NCBI GenBank assembly: GCA_027422505.1
Contig: JAPQWV010000002.1
Span: forward strand, 26,638,501 to 26,702,500
From: Craterostigma plantagineum
Lineage: Eukaryota > Streptophyta > Magnoliopsida > Lamiales > Linderniaceae
Length of the DNA: 64,000 nucleotides
Reading direction: 5' to 3'
Shown here: positions 11,701 to 23,017 of the stretch, piece by piece
How the letters are laid out: the number at the start of each line of letters is the position of its first letter
Position numbering within the stretch: position 1 is the stretch's first letter
The notes under the pieces: model-generated
Database searches by the model: none
Seen by the model: only the letters and a program-made list of their open reading frames with translations
Told to the model about the DNA's origin: nothing
Made by a program: the position numbers and the translations under genes

Positions 11701-14700
11701 TGCGGCGCCCCTGACTCCTACCGCCCATTCTTACTACTATTTTGTGTGACTGCATGTAATATAAATGAAATCTATATACGAAAATGCGTACAAAATTTTT
11801 CCTTTTATATAAAGAAAATTCTTCTGTACAGTACAAAATATTCCTAGGACATAAATACAAAGGTGAGTGCGCATGCGCGCTCAAAAAAATAATCTATTGG
11901 CCCGCCACCCAGGTCGCATCCATGTACACACTGCCACCTCAAAAGTTCTCCAGAAGCTCAAAAATTGGCCTCGCCTTTGTAAAGATCACATACCGTGATC
12001 CCGTGAACCTACAACACATAAATACGTGGAATGAGCTTATAAAGCTCAGTAAGTGAAAGTCATGCATGCCATGCACGCGTCCTATCTTGCAAAGGCATCC
12101 GCGCCAATGCTTCCTAAACCTCATATTTTTCCTTGTCTTGTCTTGTCATATAGGGCCCTCGGCTATCTTACTATGCACTATCATATAGCTCGAATCCACT
12201 AGGGATAAATAAATATAAGTGGCAATATCCACTCAAGGGAGGCTAACCCTAGGGCGTCTTTTCTGTCCCAAGGTGGTTTCATACACCACGCGGACGCTTC
12301 ACACTGGTAGCCTAATCTGAGGTAGTCGACACCAGAGGTACCCTCGGTGTCGCTTACTCCCTCAGCTCGCACCCTCCAGGTTTCACGATCTGCCATGAGG
12401 GCATTAGCCCTAAAATCATGTCTTGCCTTGTACATGTCATGTCTTAACGGCAGCGCCATACGACGTCACCATGGTAGCATAGAAGAGTCGTGACTCAACT
12501 GTGAGTCGACATCAGACGCCCATATCGGCGAATCTTTATCGCTCTCAGGCGATTATATATTATGCACGCTCTCATTTCAGGCCTTTTGTACTAAACATGC
12601 GTGCATATGATCATGTCATGAATATGCGTGTCATGCCATTATATCATGTAAATAAATCACATGTATCATGTAACGCAATTAATTCACGTAGGAAGTCACG
12701 TAATATCATAGAAATACATAATATATAATTTCATGCACATACAATTATGTGTTGTAGTTGGGACTTCCACTTACCTGGTATCCTTAGCTTATTTAATCTT
12801 ATCGTACTGTAAGTCGTAAATCTTCAAACCCTAAGTATAGAAAGATATAAAATTAGGGTTTGTTAGTCTAATTATAAATTCACGAAATTGGCTTAATTTG
12901 AAAACCCTAGTTTCGACTTATATAAAACCCTAAAATTTAGAACTTAATCTAAACTAAGAAATACAATTTCAGAAATAGATCTCGACATGTTTATAAATCT
13001 CGAGTTTTCAAGATTATATACAATGACCTCGAGATTTAAACTAATCAATAGGATCTCGATATGAGCCTCGAGTTAAATCTCGAGATCTCATACTTAGTTA
13101 AAAATTTTAGTTCTAATAGAAACTCAATATTACACAAGAAAATTTCGATATTATCTCTTCGATATAATATGAATTATAGAATCTCGATGTGTTTAAAGGC
13201 ATGTGCGTTCTTCAGCTAATCCCTACAATAATTCTCGATATCAAGATCAAGGTAGACTTCGAATGATTTTCCAAAAGAATCTCGAGTTTGATCTCGAGAT
13301 TTAATAACACAATCTCGACATGCATTTTGACATGGATTTTCAAGCATAATCCCGAGATTTTACCAACATGGATTTCGACATTCTATATCCTTATCAAAGA
13401 TCTCGAATTTATTCCTATTAAACTTAGCATAGCCTCGAGTTTCACAAGCTGGAAAATCTTATCACCATTCGAAATATTTTATAAAAATCATCTAACTATC
13501 AATCGAAACCCTAAAATTGATATCTCATGATTATGATAACATATATATAAAAACATTAGCAAAAGGATTGCTCGTGTTCCATAAAACATAATATCAGTGC
13601 TACACTAAATCATGAATTTAGATATACAAATTATGATAGAAATTCATACCTCTCCTAGCTTACTTTGTTCGATCCTTAGTTCCTTCTTGTTCTGAATTTT
13701 CGAGTTGCTATCATAAGAGTTTCTTGCTATGTTATCGGGTGTCTCAACAATTATTCTCAAGTAACGAGATTTTCCTCGGATATAAATAACTCTTCTAGTA
13801 CTTATCTCTTATAATATTAATTGCTCTGTTGTCTCTTTGTCCAATACTTAGCGTAACCTATTGTACAATTGACACGGATAGCTACTGTAAAACTTATCAT
13901 TAGTTTGACTTATATTTCGACATCCATCCTAAACATTTCGACATTTTTACTAACATGAATTTCGACATTGTAAATAAGAATCTCGAGTTCAATCTCGAGT
14001 TTTATACCAAGTTTTAAAGTTAAAACTGATATGGATTTCGATATGAATTTCGAAATCTGTTTCGAGTTTTATTTCGACTTTTCATCCAATTGGAAATCGA
14101 ATCTCTCAAACATCAAAAGATATATTCCCATAGAATCATATGCATATCAACTGAACTTCCATTAGTTTAACATTTAGAACTTGAGATCGAAATCCTAATT
14201 TAGTACCTGCGATTAGAATTCCCTACAAGACATGTTAAACCCTAAAATCAATAACTAATCTAATTTCCAAGTCTGCTTTAGAAATACTTTAACTCGATTC
14301 CTAAGTCCTCTATTATCCTTGAATCCCCTAAAATAAAGAGTATAAAACTGATCTACAAACCAATGAATAAAATTATACCTTCTGTAGTGATATTCTCGTT
14401 AGTAGTCTAGCTATTTTCCTTCCTTTGCTTTCGTTTGGTGTGGTTTCCTCTCTTAGGGTTTCTTATTAATCGAAACTTGTACTGTTTGAATTCTTTTGTC
14501 TACTTAGGTTTAGTCCATCGAAAGGTTATTGATAACTCATAAGGGTTATCCAATAGCATTTTTGATAAGACATCAAACAACGTGACCTTGCTTTCTTTCT
14601 AAGTAATTTATACTTATCCCAAGTGATTGGGTTTTAAACAAGGGATTTTAATAGGCCCAACTAAATTTCTACTTATATTTTCCTTAGTACTTACTAATTA

Positions 14701-14906
14701 AAATCCTATACCATGATTCCTTTAACTAGCTATTTTCCCAAGTCCCAACACTACTTTCCAATTCATACTTGTCATGTTGATATATATATAGTATGAAATC
14801 ATTTAGGCACAGAAAGGTCACAAAACATGTCTCACGCAGTCACGTAAGTCATATAATATGTATGCATATTTATTGGCCGGCTTACTTACGGGACTCGGGT
14901 ATTACA
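11701..14906 (-). mobile_element. Solo LTR, probably Ty3/gypsy Tekay/Del-like, minus orientation
   Basis: On the minus strand the element begins TGTAATACCCGAGTCCCG and ends GGGGCGCCGCA, with TG...CA borders. It is flanked by a perfect 5-bp duplication CGCAA at 11696-11700 and 14907-14911. TGTAATACCCG starts are familiar from long gypsy LTRs of the Tekay/Del group, where LTRs of several kb are normal. There is no gag or pol coding inside and no second LTR, so this is a solo LTR left by intra-element recombination. The middle (12.9-14.2 kb) is strikingly rich in CTCGAG and TCGA words. The superfamily is inferred from the terminus; the duplication is seen directly. Confidence 0.82.
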
Positions 14907-14911
14907 CGCAA

Positions 14912-15499
14912 GTTCATAATTAGTTGAGCAAATCCCATATTCTCTAAGATGATGAATTAAAGTTAACTGCATAAGGAATATATAGACAACAGCTCAATTT
15001 AATTTATTAACCCAAATATCCCTGATCTTGCGATATATGAAGCAGCAAAAAACGTCAAAAATTGAAAGCAAGATAGGAAATCGAGTTAATATATTTTCAT
15101 ATATAACTCTTGCATTATGTATATTTCACGTACCATGTTGACTATAAAAAATACTCGGCATTTTTAATGTATTTTGTAATAATCCAATGATATATGGTCA
15201 CTAAGAATGGCACGAATTGTAACAAGATTCAATATAGAATTATATTTCCAGAATCTACTACCTTACTTTTACCAGCAATAAGTTCTATAATGTACAAAAC
15301 AAGTAATAAATTTATTAGCAGTCATAGCCCAACAAGGAATTTCCCAAAGCGAACACTATCAATCTTCCCCATTCGATATAAAAGGTTTCTGACAATTCCA
15401 TCGTCGTATAGCCCTTATAAATACCAATCCGTCTCCATCGAAAATTCATATCGAATTATCCCTACAAAAAACGTTACAAACATTTATCACTTAGCAAGC
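14912..15499 (+). promoter_or_regulatory. Upstream region of the B3-like gene with a TATA box
   Basis: TTATAAATA at about 15414-15422 lies some 80 bases before the ATG at 15500, a good spacing for a TATA box with a short leader. An open frame in phase with the gene extends upstream to 15194, but it passes through this TATA box and has no conserved content, so I treat it as untranslated. Confidence 0.45.
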
Positions 15500-16039
15500 A
15501 TGTCGAATTATCTTTCGACGAAAAAGACCTATTTCTACAACTTCTTCCCCAACAATGAAGAAGAAGCAGAAATTCAAGCCAAGAGGGAAAACCAAAACCC
15601 TAACGAACCTTACAAGCATCCTCGAACTCTAATCGAAATAAGAGATGTCTACGCTCCCCCCATTTTCGACCCGCAAAACCCATGGCAGATTAGGAAGAAA
15701 GTTTCGTTCGTCGAGGTTTCGACGGGGACGCTTTTGCTGCCATTTTGGGAAACGTTTGAATACATTTTTCGCTATTGGAACCTTCGCATGGCCACGCACG
15801 TGGCAATATTGGGCCAAAGAGTCGGCGTGGTCCTTTGGGATATGACCGAAGGGCAAAACCCTAAAAAGTACGATGGGCCAAATGTTTATATGAAGATGTC
15901 GCCCGAGGACGACTATGTGCTTGAGTGCTCGGACATGGTTGTGGTTGATAGGAACTTGAAGGTGAATGACTATGTTGGTCTTTATTGGGACCAAACTGAT
16001 TCCACCTTCAAGTTCAAGGTTTTGCGTCGTGCCCTATAG
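15500..16039 (+). CDS. B3-like (DUF313-type) plant protein, single exon
   Basis: 179 residues from ATG 15500 in one exon. After a short head with NFFPNNEEEAE and a charged linker, the C-terminal 110 residues resemble the divergent B3 fold of the plant DUF313/REM-like group. A first strand reads IRKKVSFVEVSTGTLLLPFW, and the end reads LKVNDYVGLYWD followed by TFKFKVLRR, matching the KxxDxIGLYWD...F.F.VL pattern of that group. B3 proteins are nuclear DNA-binding factors; DUF313 members are poorly studied and may not all bind DNA. I chose 15500 because a TATA box sits just upstream. A start at 15194 would add 102 residues without recognisable content. Confidence 0.62.
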   Translation: MSNYLSTKKTYFYNFFPNNEEEAEIQAKRENQNPNEPYKHPRTLIEIRDVYAPPIFDPQNPWQIRKKVSFVEVSTGTLLLPFWETFEYIFRYWNLRMATHVAILGQRVGVVLWDMTEGQNPKKYDGPNVYMKMSPEDDYVLECSDMVVVDRNLKVNDYVGLYWDQTDSTFKFKVLRRAL

Positions 16040-16453
16040 CTTTATGATGATTTATATATTGTTGAGAGATATATATCGCTATGGAATGTGAGAGTATTAT
16101 TAATAAGTTTGTTTTGATGAAAATGAGTAAGCAGCAGTGTAGTGCAACACCTTAATTAATGGCATGGATTTTGCCTTTTATGAATTTACGAGGATTAAGC
16201 TTAATTATTACATTACATCCCACCAAATCGGCTTTCATTTTCGCCTCCTATAGTAATATTTTATAATTAATTAATTTTGATCCTTAAGGAGGCCTAGGAA
16301 AGAACTATTGCCCAATGGGCAGTAAGTGGGCCTATCAGTTTGAAGCCCAAACAAATCAATTTTCCAAGAACCATTTTTTTTTTCTTTTTTAATTTTCTCT
16401 TCTTTTCATCCCAACGGTGGAACGCGCGAGACGATTCTATAGCGAGCTTAGAG
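16040..16453. other. Intergenic DNA between the B3-like gene and SKIP24
   Basis: Holds the B3-like gene's 3' UTR and the SKIP24 promoter. Motifs related to GGCCCA (GGGCCTATC, GAAGCCCAAAC, CCAATGGGC) occur at 16310-16352, followed by a T-rich leader. Confidence 0.4.
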
Positions 16454-17787
16454 ATGTCGTTGCTTCCAGACGAATTGTGGAGAAGAATTTTGGAAATTGG
16501 TGTCGAGGAGAAGCTCATAGACTACAAATCCCTTTGCTGCATCTCGATCACGTGTCGCCGCTTCCGGCGATTTAGCTCCGACGATTCTCTTTGGTCGGCG
16601 CTTCTCCTCGCAGATTTCCCTTCCGTGGTGAAAGACCATCATTCGATTGAAAAATTGAACGATGAGGCTGCTGGCGAAAATGATACAGCAGCTGGAAAAG
16701 CTACTACCTCGTCCCCCATCGCCGACTCCAAGTTTAAGAGCCTCTACAAAGCCAGGTAGTTTTACTTATGCCTTTTCCTGTCTTAAAAAAGTTTTTTCTT
16801 GCTGGGTAACTGATGTGGATATGAAGGTGTTTTCCCTGTGGTTGCAAGTGCTGATAGATTCTAGACAACTTGCTAGACCTGAAAATATTATATTTTTATT
16901 CTTTTTTCGTACATGTATGCTTGGAATAGGTACGAAAAGGACAGACAACAGAAATATCTGTCCCATAGACGAGCTGTTTTGAGGATCGAGAGCGAGATAG
17001 CCGAGAATTTGCGAAGGATTAGGGAGTTAGAGGCCCAATTATCTGAAGAAAGAAATAAGATGATTAACGCAAACAATGAACTTCTGAATCTGCGCAGGTC
17101 CAGGTATATATACATATGTCTTTAGCTTGTCTCAATGGGTTTTGTGGTGGGACAGTCAATGCATTTGCCGGTTTTCTTACATGGTGCTTAGGAGCTAGTG
17201 ACATGAAAATTGGGAAATTCATGACTTTGATCTTCTTTTTGAAGGCTGCGTAGATTCCCATTCCGCGGCCTTAAGGTTGTGTGGCAAATGCTCTGCGATC
17301 CCACTGTTGATGGGATTTACATTCGTTTTTTGTCATCTCATGCTTAGCTTGACTTGAGTTGATCGAACTCCTATCCTCTGCCCATTCCATCAGGCAAGCT
17401 TCTGTTGCCTTGAATGTGTGGCAGCCAGAGATTGTAAGAGGCCGACAAAGGCAGTTAGTCGAGCAAAGCAACGTGCCTACTCATTTTAGAATCAGGGCAC
17501 TCGATATGGAACTTAACCTTTGCAAGGAGCAGATCACATCATTAGATAGAACACTTGTAAGTTACCATCGTAATTTCGACGTGATGTTACTTGAGTTTTG
17601 ACTAGCTAGTTCAATCCCCTTTGATATCACTATATATTTATATCAGAAGGTACAGAAATTGAGGCTTGAGTCAGCCAAACAGAAACTCGCCTCTTCGAAA
17701 TATCATCCATTGCAGAACTATACCATTAGTAGTAGCCATCGACCAAACGAACACTGGGGCACAAGTAAGAAAAGGAAGCATTTCTGA
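16454..17787 (+). CDS. SKIP24: F-box protein SKIP24
   Basis: Four exons, 16454-16755, 16930-17103, 17394-17556 and 17647-17787, splice in frame to 259 residues. An F-box occupies residues 1-50 (LPDELWRRILEIGV, then CCISITCRRFRRFSSDDSLW), the part that would bind the SKP1 adaptor of an SCF ubiquitin ligase. A basic, coiled-coil-like middle follows (RRAVLRIESEIAENLRRIRE). Exon 3 carries QASVALNVWQPEIVRGRQRQ, which is highly characteristic of SKIP24. The protein ends with KYHPLQNY and a basic tail KKRKHF. Order and motifs match the Arabidopsis SKP1-interacting partner 24. Exon 2 could instead end at 17097, in frame and two codons shorter. No target is known to me. A LINE sits just past the gene. 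Confidence 0.9.
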
Positions 17788-17978
17788 AGGTAGTAGTTTC
17801 TGAGACATCTTCAAAGCTGAGAATATTCTCCTGGACATGATCTCTCTCAAGCAGCTGAGTTTGTGTTGTGTATTACAGTACATCAGATGAGATTGGATTA
17901 TTGTATGTTTGGGGTTGAATTAGTATACGAATGATGTGCATCATGTTTGTAGTATTTTTTCATTATCAATAGCTCTTG

Positions 17979-20900
17979 TGATGTGCGATTTTACACACAT
18001 AGGCGATTCCCCGCGAGAGGCACTGTTCCATTGGAATCTCCTTCTTCTCCGGTGGCAAACACCGCGGCCATGGCTAAGAAGAAGCGAGTAACAAAACAGG
18101 GCCCCTCGACGCCTGAAATGGGGGTACCACAGACCGCTAAGATGACAAGGACTGAACAAAATACACCTAAAACTGTTATGACACCGACTGAACCCACTAT
18201 CGAAAGTATTACGCAGATGATAGGGCAATACATTCGTAGCCCAGTTGGGGGCCAGGGGGATAAGGAGGAATTGAGAACATTGGAACATACCCTGCGGGAA
18301 CTACAAGGAAAACAAACCTGTAATGAAGAAGACAGAGGAAGCTCTAGGGAAAATAGCAAAAAACTCTGGAAAATTTTGACATAACAAAGCTGAGAAATGC
18401 TGGGAAGAAACTTGCTTTTGTCGACCCAGTCATGACTAAAGGTATGGGGGTGGGACACATTGAGATGGAGGATGTCTATGAGGAGACTCGATACTGGAAC
18501 ACTACACTTGTGTGTTAGTTTTGGGCTCGAAAAGGGAGCTAATAGGCAGAAAAGGACAAGGCAATGGCTTTTGTAATCTTGAGTAAGGCTGCAAATAAGT
18601 TCCTGGCATAGAGGGCAAAAACTGATTGGTTACAACATGGGGATAGAAACACAAGTTACTTCCATGCACTGGTGAAGAAAAGGAGGATCAGGAACATGAT
18701 TTCTTCCATTTATAATGAGGCAGGGAAGATCATTGAGCAACCTGAGGGCATTGCTGAGCATTTGGTTACCTGTTATGAAGGGATTCTGGGAAACAAGCTG
18801 AACCACCTCCATGAAGTAGAAGACGAGGTTATAAGCCAAGGAACATATTCTCAGTGGAAGAGCAGATGGAAATGATAAAGCCATGCAGTAAAGAGAAAAT
18901 AAAAAAGGCCATGTTCTCTATCCATAGTGAGAAAGCCCCCGGGCCGGATGGATACAATAGTGAATTCTATAAGAAAGCTTGGGTGGTTGTAGGGGAGGAT
19001 GTAATTCATGTGGTTCAGAATTTCTTTCTGAAAGGACAACTGCTGAAAACTTTCAATAAAACCACCATCACCTTGATCCCAAAGGTTGAGCATCCCACCT
19101 ATGCAAAGGATTATAGACCTATTCATGTTGTAATACGGTGTATAAGTGCATATCTAAGCTCATTTGCTCTAGACTCAAACTAGTTTTACCTCGGCTAGTG
19201 CAAGACAACCAGGGAGCATTTGTACCAGGAAGGTCAATTGCACACAATATACTGCTCACTCAGGAATTGCTCAGATTATACAGAAGAGGAAAGGTTTCCC
19301 CTAGATGCTTGCTCACCTCAAGAAAGCCTATGACATGATAGAGTGGAATTTTTTGATAACCTTATTGCAGAAGCTGCACTTTCCTGCCAAGATGGTTAAC
19401 TGGATTGAGGAATGTGTCACAAAGGTGTCTTACCAAATTGCTATTAATGGAGGTTTGGAAGGTAACATCAAAGGGGCTAGAGGGATTAGACAAGGAGATC
19501 CAATGTCTCCGTTGCTCTTTGTCTTGGTTATGGAATACTTGACAAGGAAACTTAGACTTGCAGCTACTGGGATAGAATTCCGACATCACCCTTTGCGTAA
19601 ACAGATGGGAATAGTAAACCTCTGCTTTGCAGATGACCTCATCATCCTTTGCAAAGCTGTGAGGGAGTCCTTGGGGCTGATCCGAGACAGTTTGCAACAG
19701 TTCTATCACACCAATGGACTGGAAGCCAATAACAGTAAAACATATACATAGCTGGTTCTGACAATACCAGGCAGGAATTGATTGAACTTACGGGCTTTGC
19801 TGAAGGGAAGTTCCCTATGAGGTATTTGGGGGTCCCAATATCACCAACCAAATGGGCTAGGGTGGACTGCCAAGAACTGGTGGATAAAGTTGTGGAGAGA
19901 ATAAATTGTTGGACAACTATGAATCTCTCTTATGCGGGGCGATGTTGCCTTATTAATTCTGTTTTGCTCAACTTGCATGGCTATTGGGGGTCCATGTTTG
20001 TCCTACCAAGAAGTGTGGTTACATTGGTGGATCAAAGATGTAGAGACTTCTTATGGGGGAGAACTGAGAAGAGCAGCAAAAGAGCCTTGGTGGCATGGGA
20101 TTTGGTCTGCCGAAGGAAGAGCAATGGGGGCTTAAATATCAAGCACTGTGGTGACTGGAACTATGCCTGTATTGGGAGGTTGATGTGGGACATTCCGGGG
20201 AAAAAGATTGTTTATGGATTCGATGGTTGAATGGATATATTTGAGGGGTGAGAATTTCTGGTCCTATCATACTCCCACTGATTGTAGTTGGACATAGAGG
20301 AAAATTAACAAGGTAAAGGAGCTGTTTGGGAAAGGGTTTGCCCAAGGGAGATGGACTGCTACTGCTCATGGGAAATATACCATCACTTCGGCGTATGACT
20401 GGTTGGATCAAAGCAGGGCAGAGAAGTTCGAGCTTGCTGCTGCCATTTGGAACAGATGGTCTGTTCCTAAACACACTTATGTGCTATGGATGATGTTCCA
20501 TGGGAAACTCCAAACTCGAGATCGGCTGATAAGGTGGGGAATGGTGGTGCCGGATGAGAAATGTCTATTGTGTAGGAAAAAAGAGGGAGACTATACAACA
20601 TTTATTCCTGGTATGCGAGTACAACAGGTCTGTTAAGGAAGGCGTTCAAGCATGGATAAATTGTCACATTCCGAATGAGCTTGAGAGAATTAAGCGGCTC
20701 ATGAAACAGCTGGGAAAGAGGAAAAACATGATATGCAAGCTGAAGATCATGGTGCTTGCAACTATGATGTACTGCTTATGGAACGAACGGATAGGAGGCT
20801 TCATGGGGATGGGGACCGAGCGGATGAGGTAATGCTTAGGCTGATCAAAGGGATTGCGAAGAACCAAGTTCATAGTGTGAAGATTACAACAACGAGGCGA

Positions 20901-21021
20901 GAGGTGCATCATACGGACGCTGATTGCATAGATATGGTTTTAGGTGCATGATGTAGGCTTATTTGTGTTTAAGTGTCAAACATTCTAGTTGACGTGGTAA
21001 TGAAAACTTCTTACCAAAAAA
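17979..21021 (+). mobile_element. L1-type LINE, truncated and mutated, plus orientation
   Basis: The element ends in a short A-run and is flanked by an 11-bp target duplication AATAGCTCTTG (17968-17978 and 21022-21032). It starts with a basic, Thr/Pro-rich frame at 18070 (MAKKKRVTKQG). It then shows RT blocks: EKAPGPDGYNSEFYKKAW (about 18931), [16 protein letters not shown] (19210), GIRQGDPMSPLLF (19486), CFADDLIILCK (19624, the active site). A C-terminal zf-RVT-like region follows, WNRWSVPKHTYVLWMMFHGK and KCLLCRKKEGD (20450-20590). No apurinic endonuclease domain can be seen between the first frame and RT, and several frameshifts separate the blocks, so this copy is dead. It inserted about 190 bp beyond the SKIP24 stop codon. 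Confidence 0.93.
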
Positions 21022-21032
21022 AATAGCTCTTG

Positions 21033-21769
21033 ATAGGTAAATAAACAAGCACCATAAGGCTATAAATAAATGTTTTTTTCTCCGAAATATGGCACCCAGT
21101 ATTGGCCTTCAATTGTGGCCCAAATAAGTCTTTGAATTTAGATATTCAAACGACCGTCATTAACTGCCACAATAAACAGAGATGCAGTCAAGAAAATTTG
21201 CTATATTACATGGCATTATGGTGTAGTATAGTTGGTATGTAGGGGCCTTAATAGTCGAATTAAAAGGGGTACACTAGTCGTACACGAAGCCATCGATTGC
21301 TTGTAATGTAAAAAAGCCTCCTATTTATTGTTTCTCAATTATTAAATAAATAATTACCAGGCTGCAATATCTAGTACCTTTATTCAAGTAAAAAAAAAGA
21401 AGGTAAAAGAGCCGTCACCTCACTCATATAAACTATACTAATAATATCAGCTAAAAAAGAAAAAACTCACGGCCTCACGTAGAATTAATTGTGGGGGTGG
21501 CCTCATTGACTTCTTTTAATTTCTCTTTTTCCTGAATTTAAAGCACACAACAATTTCCAGGTGAAGTGCACAAGTAAGTTTTCTCCCTTTTTTACTTAAT
21601 GCCTCTCCCTCGCTTATCATATATAATAGGCATAGTATGTACCTATCTTCTATTCAATGCCTTCAACTATTATATATATATATACACACACACACACGCA
21701 TAGATACACATATTTGTGTGTTTGAGTGATGCTTGTAAAGGGCTAATAATAGCACAAAGTATTCGAACA
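21033..21769 (+). promoter_or_regulatory. Promoter and leader of the MYB60-like gene
   Basis: A TA-run merging into a CA-run (about 21671-21697) lies some 75-100 bases before the start codon and can serve as TATA box. Several AAAG words, the core of DOF sites implicated in guard-cell expression of MYB60, occur upstream, but such short words are frequent by chance. Two upstream ATGs precede the chosen start. Confidence 0.4.
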
Positions 21770-23017
21770 ATGGGAAGGCCTCCTTGTTGTGACAAAATAG
21801 GGATCAAGAAAGGTCCATGGACGCCTGAAGAAGACATCATCTTGGTCTCTTACATTCAAGAACATGGTCCTGGAAATTGGAGGGCAATTCCAACTAACAC
21901 AGGTATATTCTTTCTTCATTGGCCATCGTTAAACTTTTATTCATTTTGTTTTGAGATATTATATAAATACTGATTAAAGCTCTTCTTTTTACTGTTTTTT
22001 TCATTTGTTAAGGTCTTATGAGATGTAGCAAGAGTTGCAGGCTGAGATGGACCAATTACCTAAGGCCTGGGATCAAGAGAGGCAATTTCACTCCTCATGA
22101 AGAAGGGATGATTATACATCTCCAAGCTTTACTGGGCAACAAGTAAGTAATATTACGTAAGTTATATAATGCTTTTGTGATGAAATAATATACCGCTTGT
22201 ATTAGTGTCATGTTCTTACGGCAATTGTACTTTTTATAGATGGGCTGCCATAGCTACATACCTTCCACAAAGGACAGACAATGACATCAAGAACTATTGG
22301 AACACTCATCTGAAGAAGAAGCTAAAGAAGACGACATTATTACAGCAAGGTAATAACAACTACAACAACAACGGCTTGAACTTCCCTCTAATGGGATCGT
22401 CGTCTTCTGATTCAACAGCTAATTATTTTCAAGCAGAACACAAGCCCAGAAGTGAGAAAACCCTAGAATCAATTAATAATAATAATGGCAATAAGATACA
22501 CTCATCCTCCTCGTCGGTATATGCGTCGAGCGCTGAAAACATATCAAGACTTCTAGAAGGATGGATGAGATCATCATCCCCGTTACTACCTAGTATTGCA
22601 GCAGCTAGTTCTGCAAATTTCGATCAAAGTATCGGTAAAATATCGAACGAATTTTGTGATGATTCTTCTGCTTTGGTCCAACTCTACAAGCAGCCACAGA
22701 TGGATCTATTACCAATCAGTGGTGATGATGACCACATGGAATGTGTCATGAGCTTTGACCATCATCATCATCGTCATCATCATCAAGGTTTGGACATCAT
22801 GAACTATGACCATCATCACGATGAGCACAATGAGTCATCTTGTGATTCTTATAGTCAAAAGGGTTCGTCCGAGGTCAGCGAGCAGTTAATTATTAATCAA
22901 GAAAAGATGAGAATCGAGGATAACGGTAATCCTCCATTGTCGTTTGTTGAGAAGTGGTTGTTGGATGAAAGCGCAGCAGGTCATGTTGAGATAATGGAAC
23001 TACCATCGATATTTTGA
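21770..23017 (+). CDS. MYB60: R2R3-MYB transcription factor, MYB60 type (subgroup 1)
   Basis: Exons 21770-21902, 22013-22142 and 22240-23017 splice in frame (phases 1 and 2, as usual for R2R3-MYBs) to 346 residues. R2 (residues about 14-61) and R3 (67-112) carry the regular Trp residues, with the R3 first Trp replaced as usual. The subgroup 1 signature includes [20 protein letters not shown] and the R3 end [18 protein letters not shown]. The C-terminal region has [11 protein letters not shown] and FVEKWLLDE, both characteristic of MYB60, plus His-rich and Ser-rich stretches (the His run near residues 241-251). Arabidopsis MYB60 is a guard-cell nuclear regulator promoting stomatal opening and repressed by ABA and drought; that role here is inferred. 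A nearby paralogue (MYB30/94/96) is less likely given the C-terminal motifs. Confidence 0.88.

Noticed and set aside
15194..15499. N-terminal extension of the B3-like protein
   Set aside because: It would run through a good TATA box, is AT-rich and has no conserved residues.
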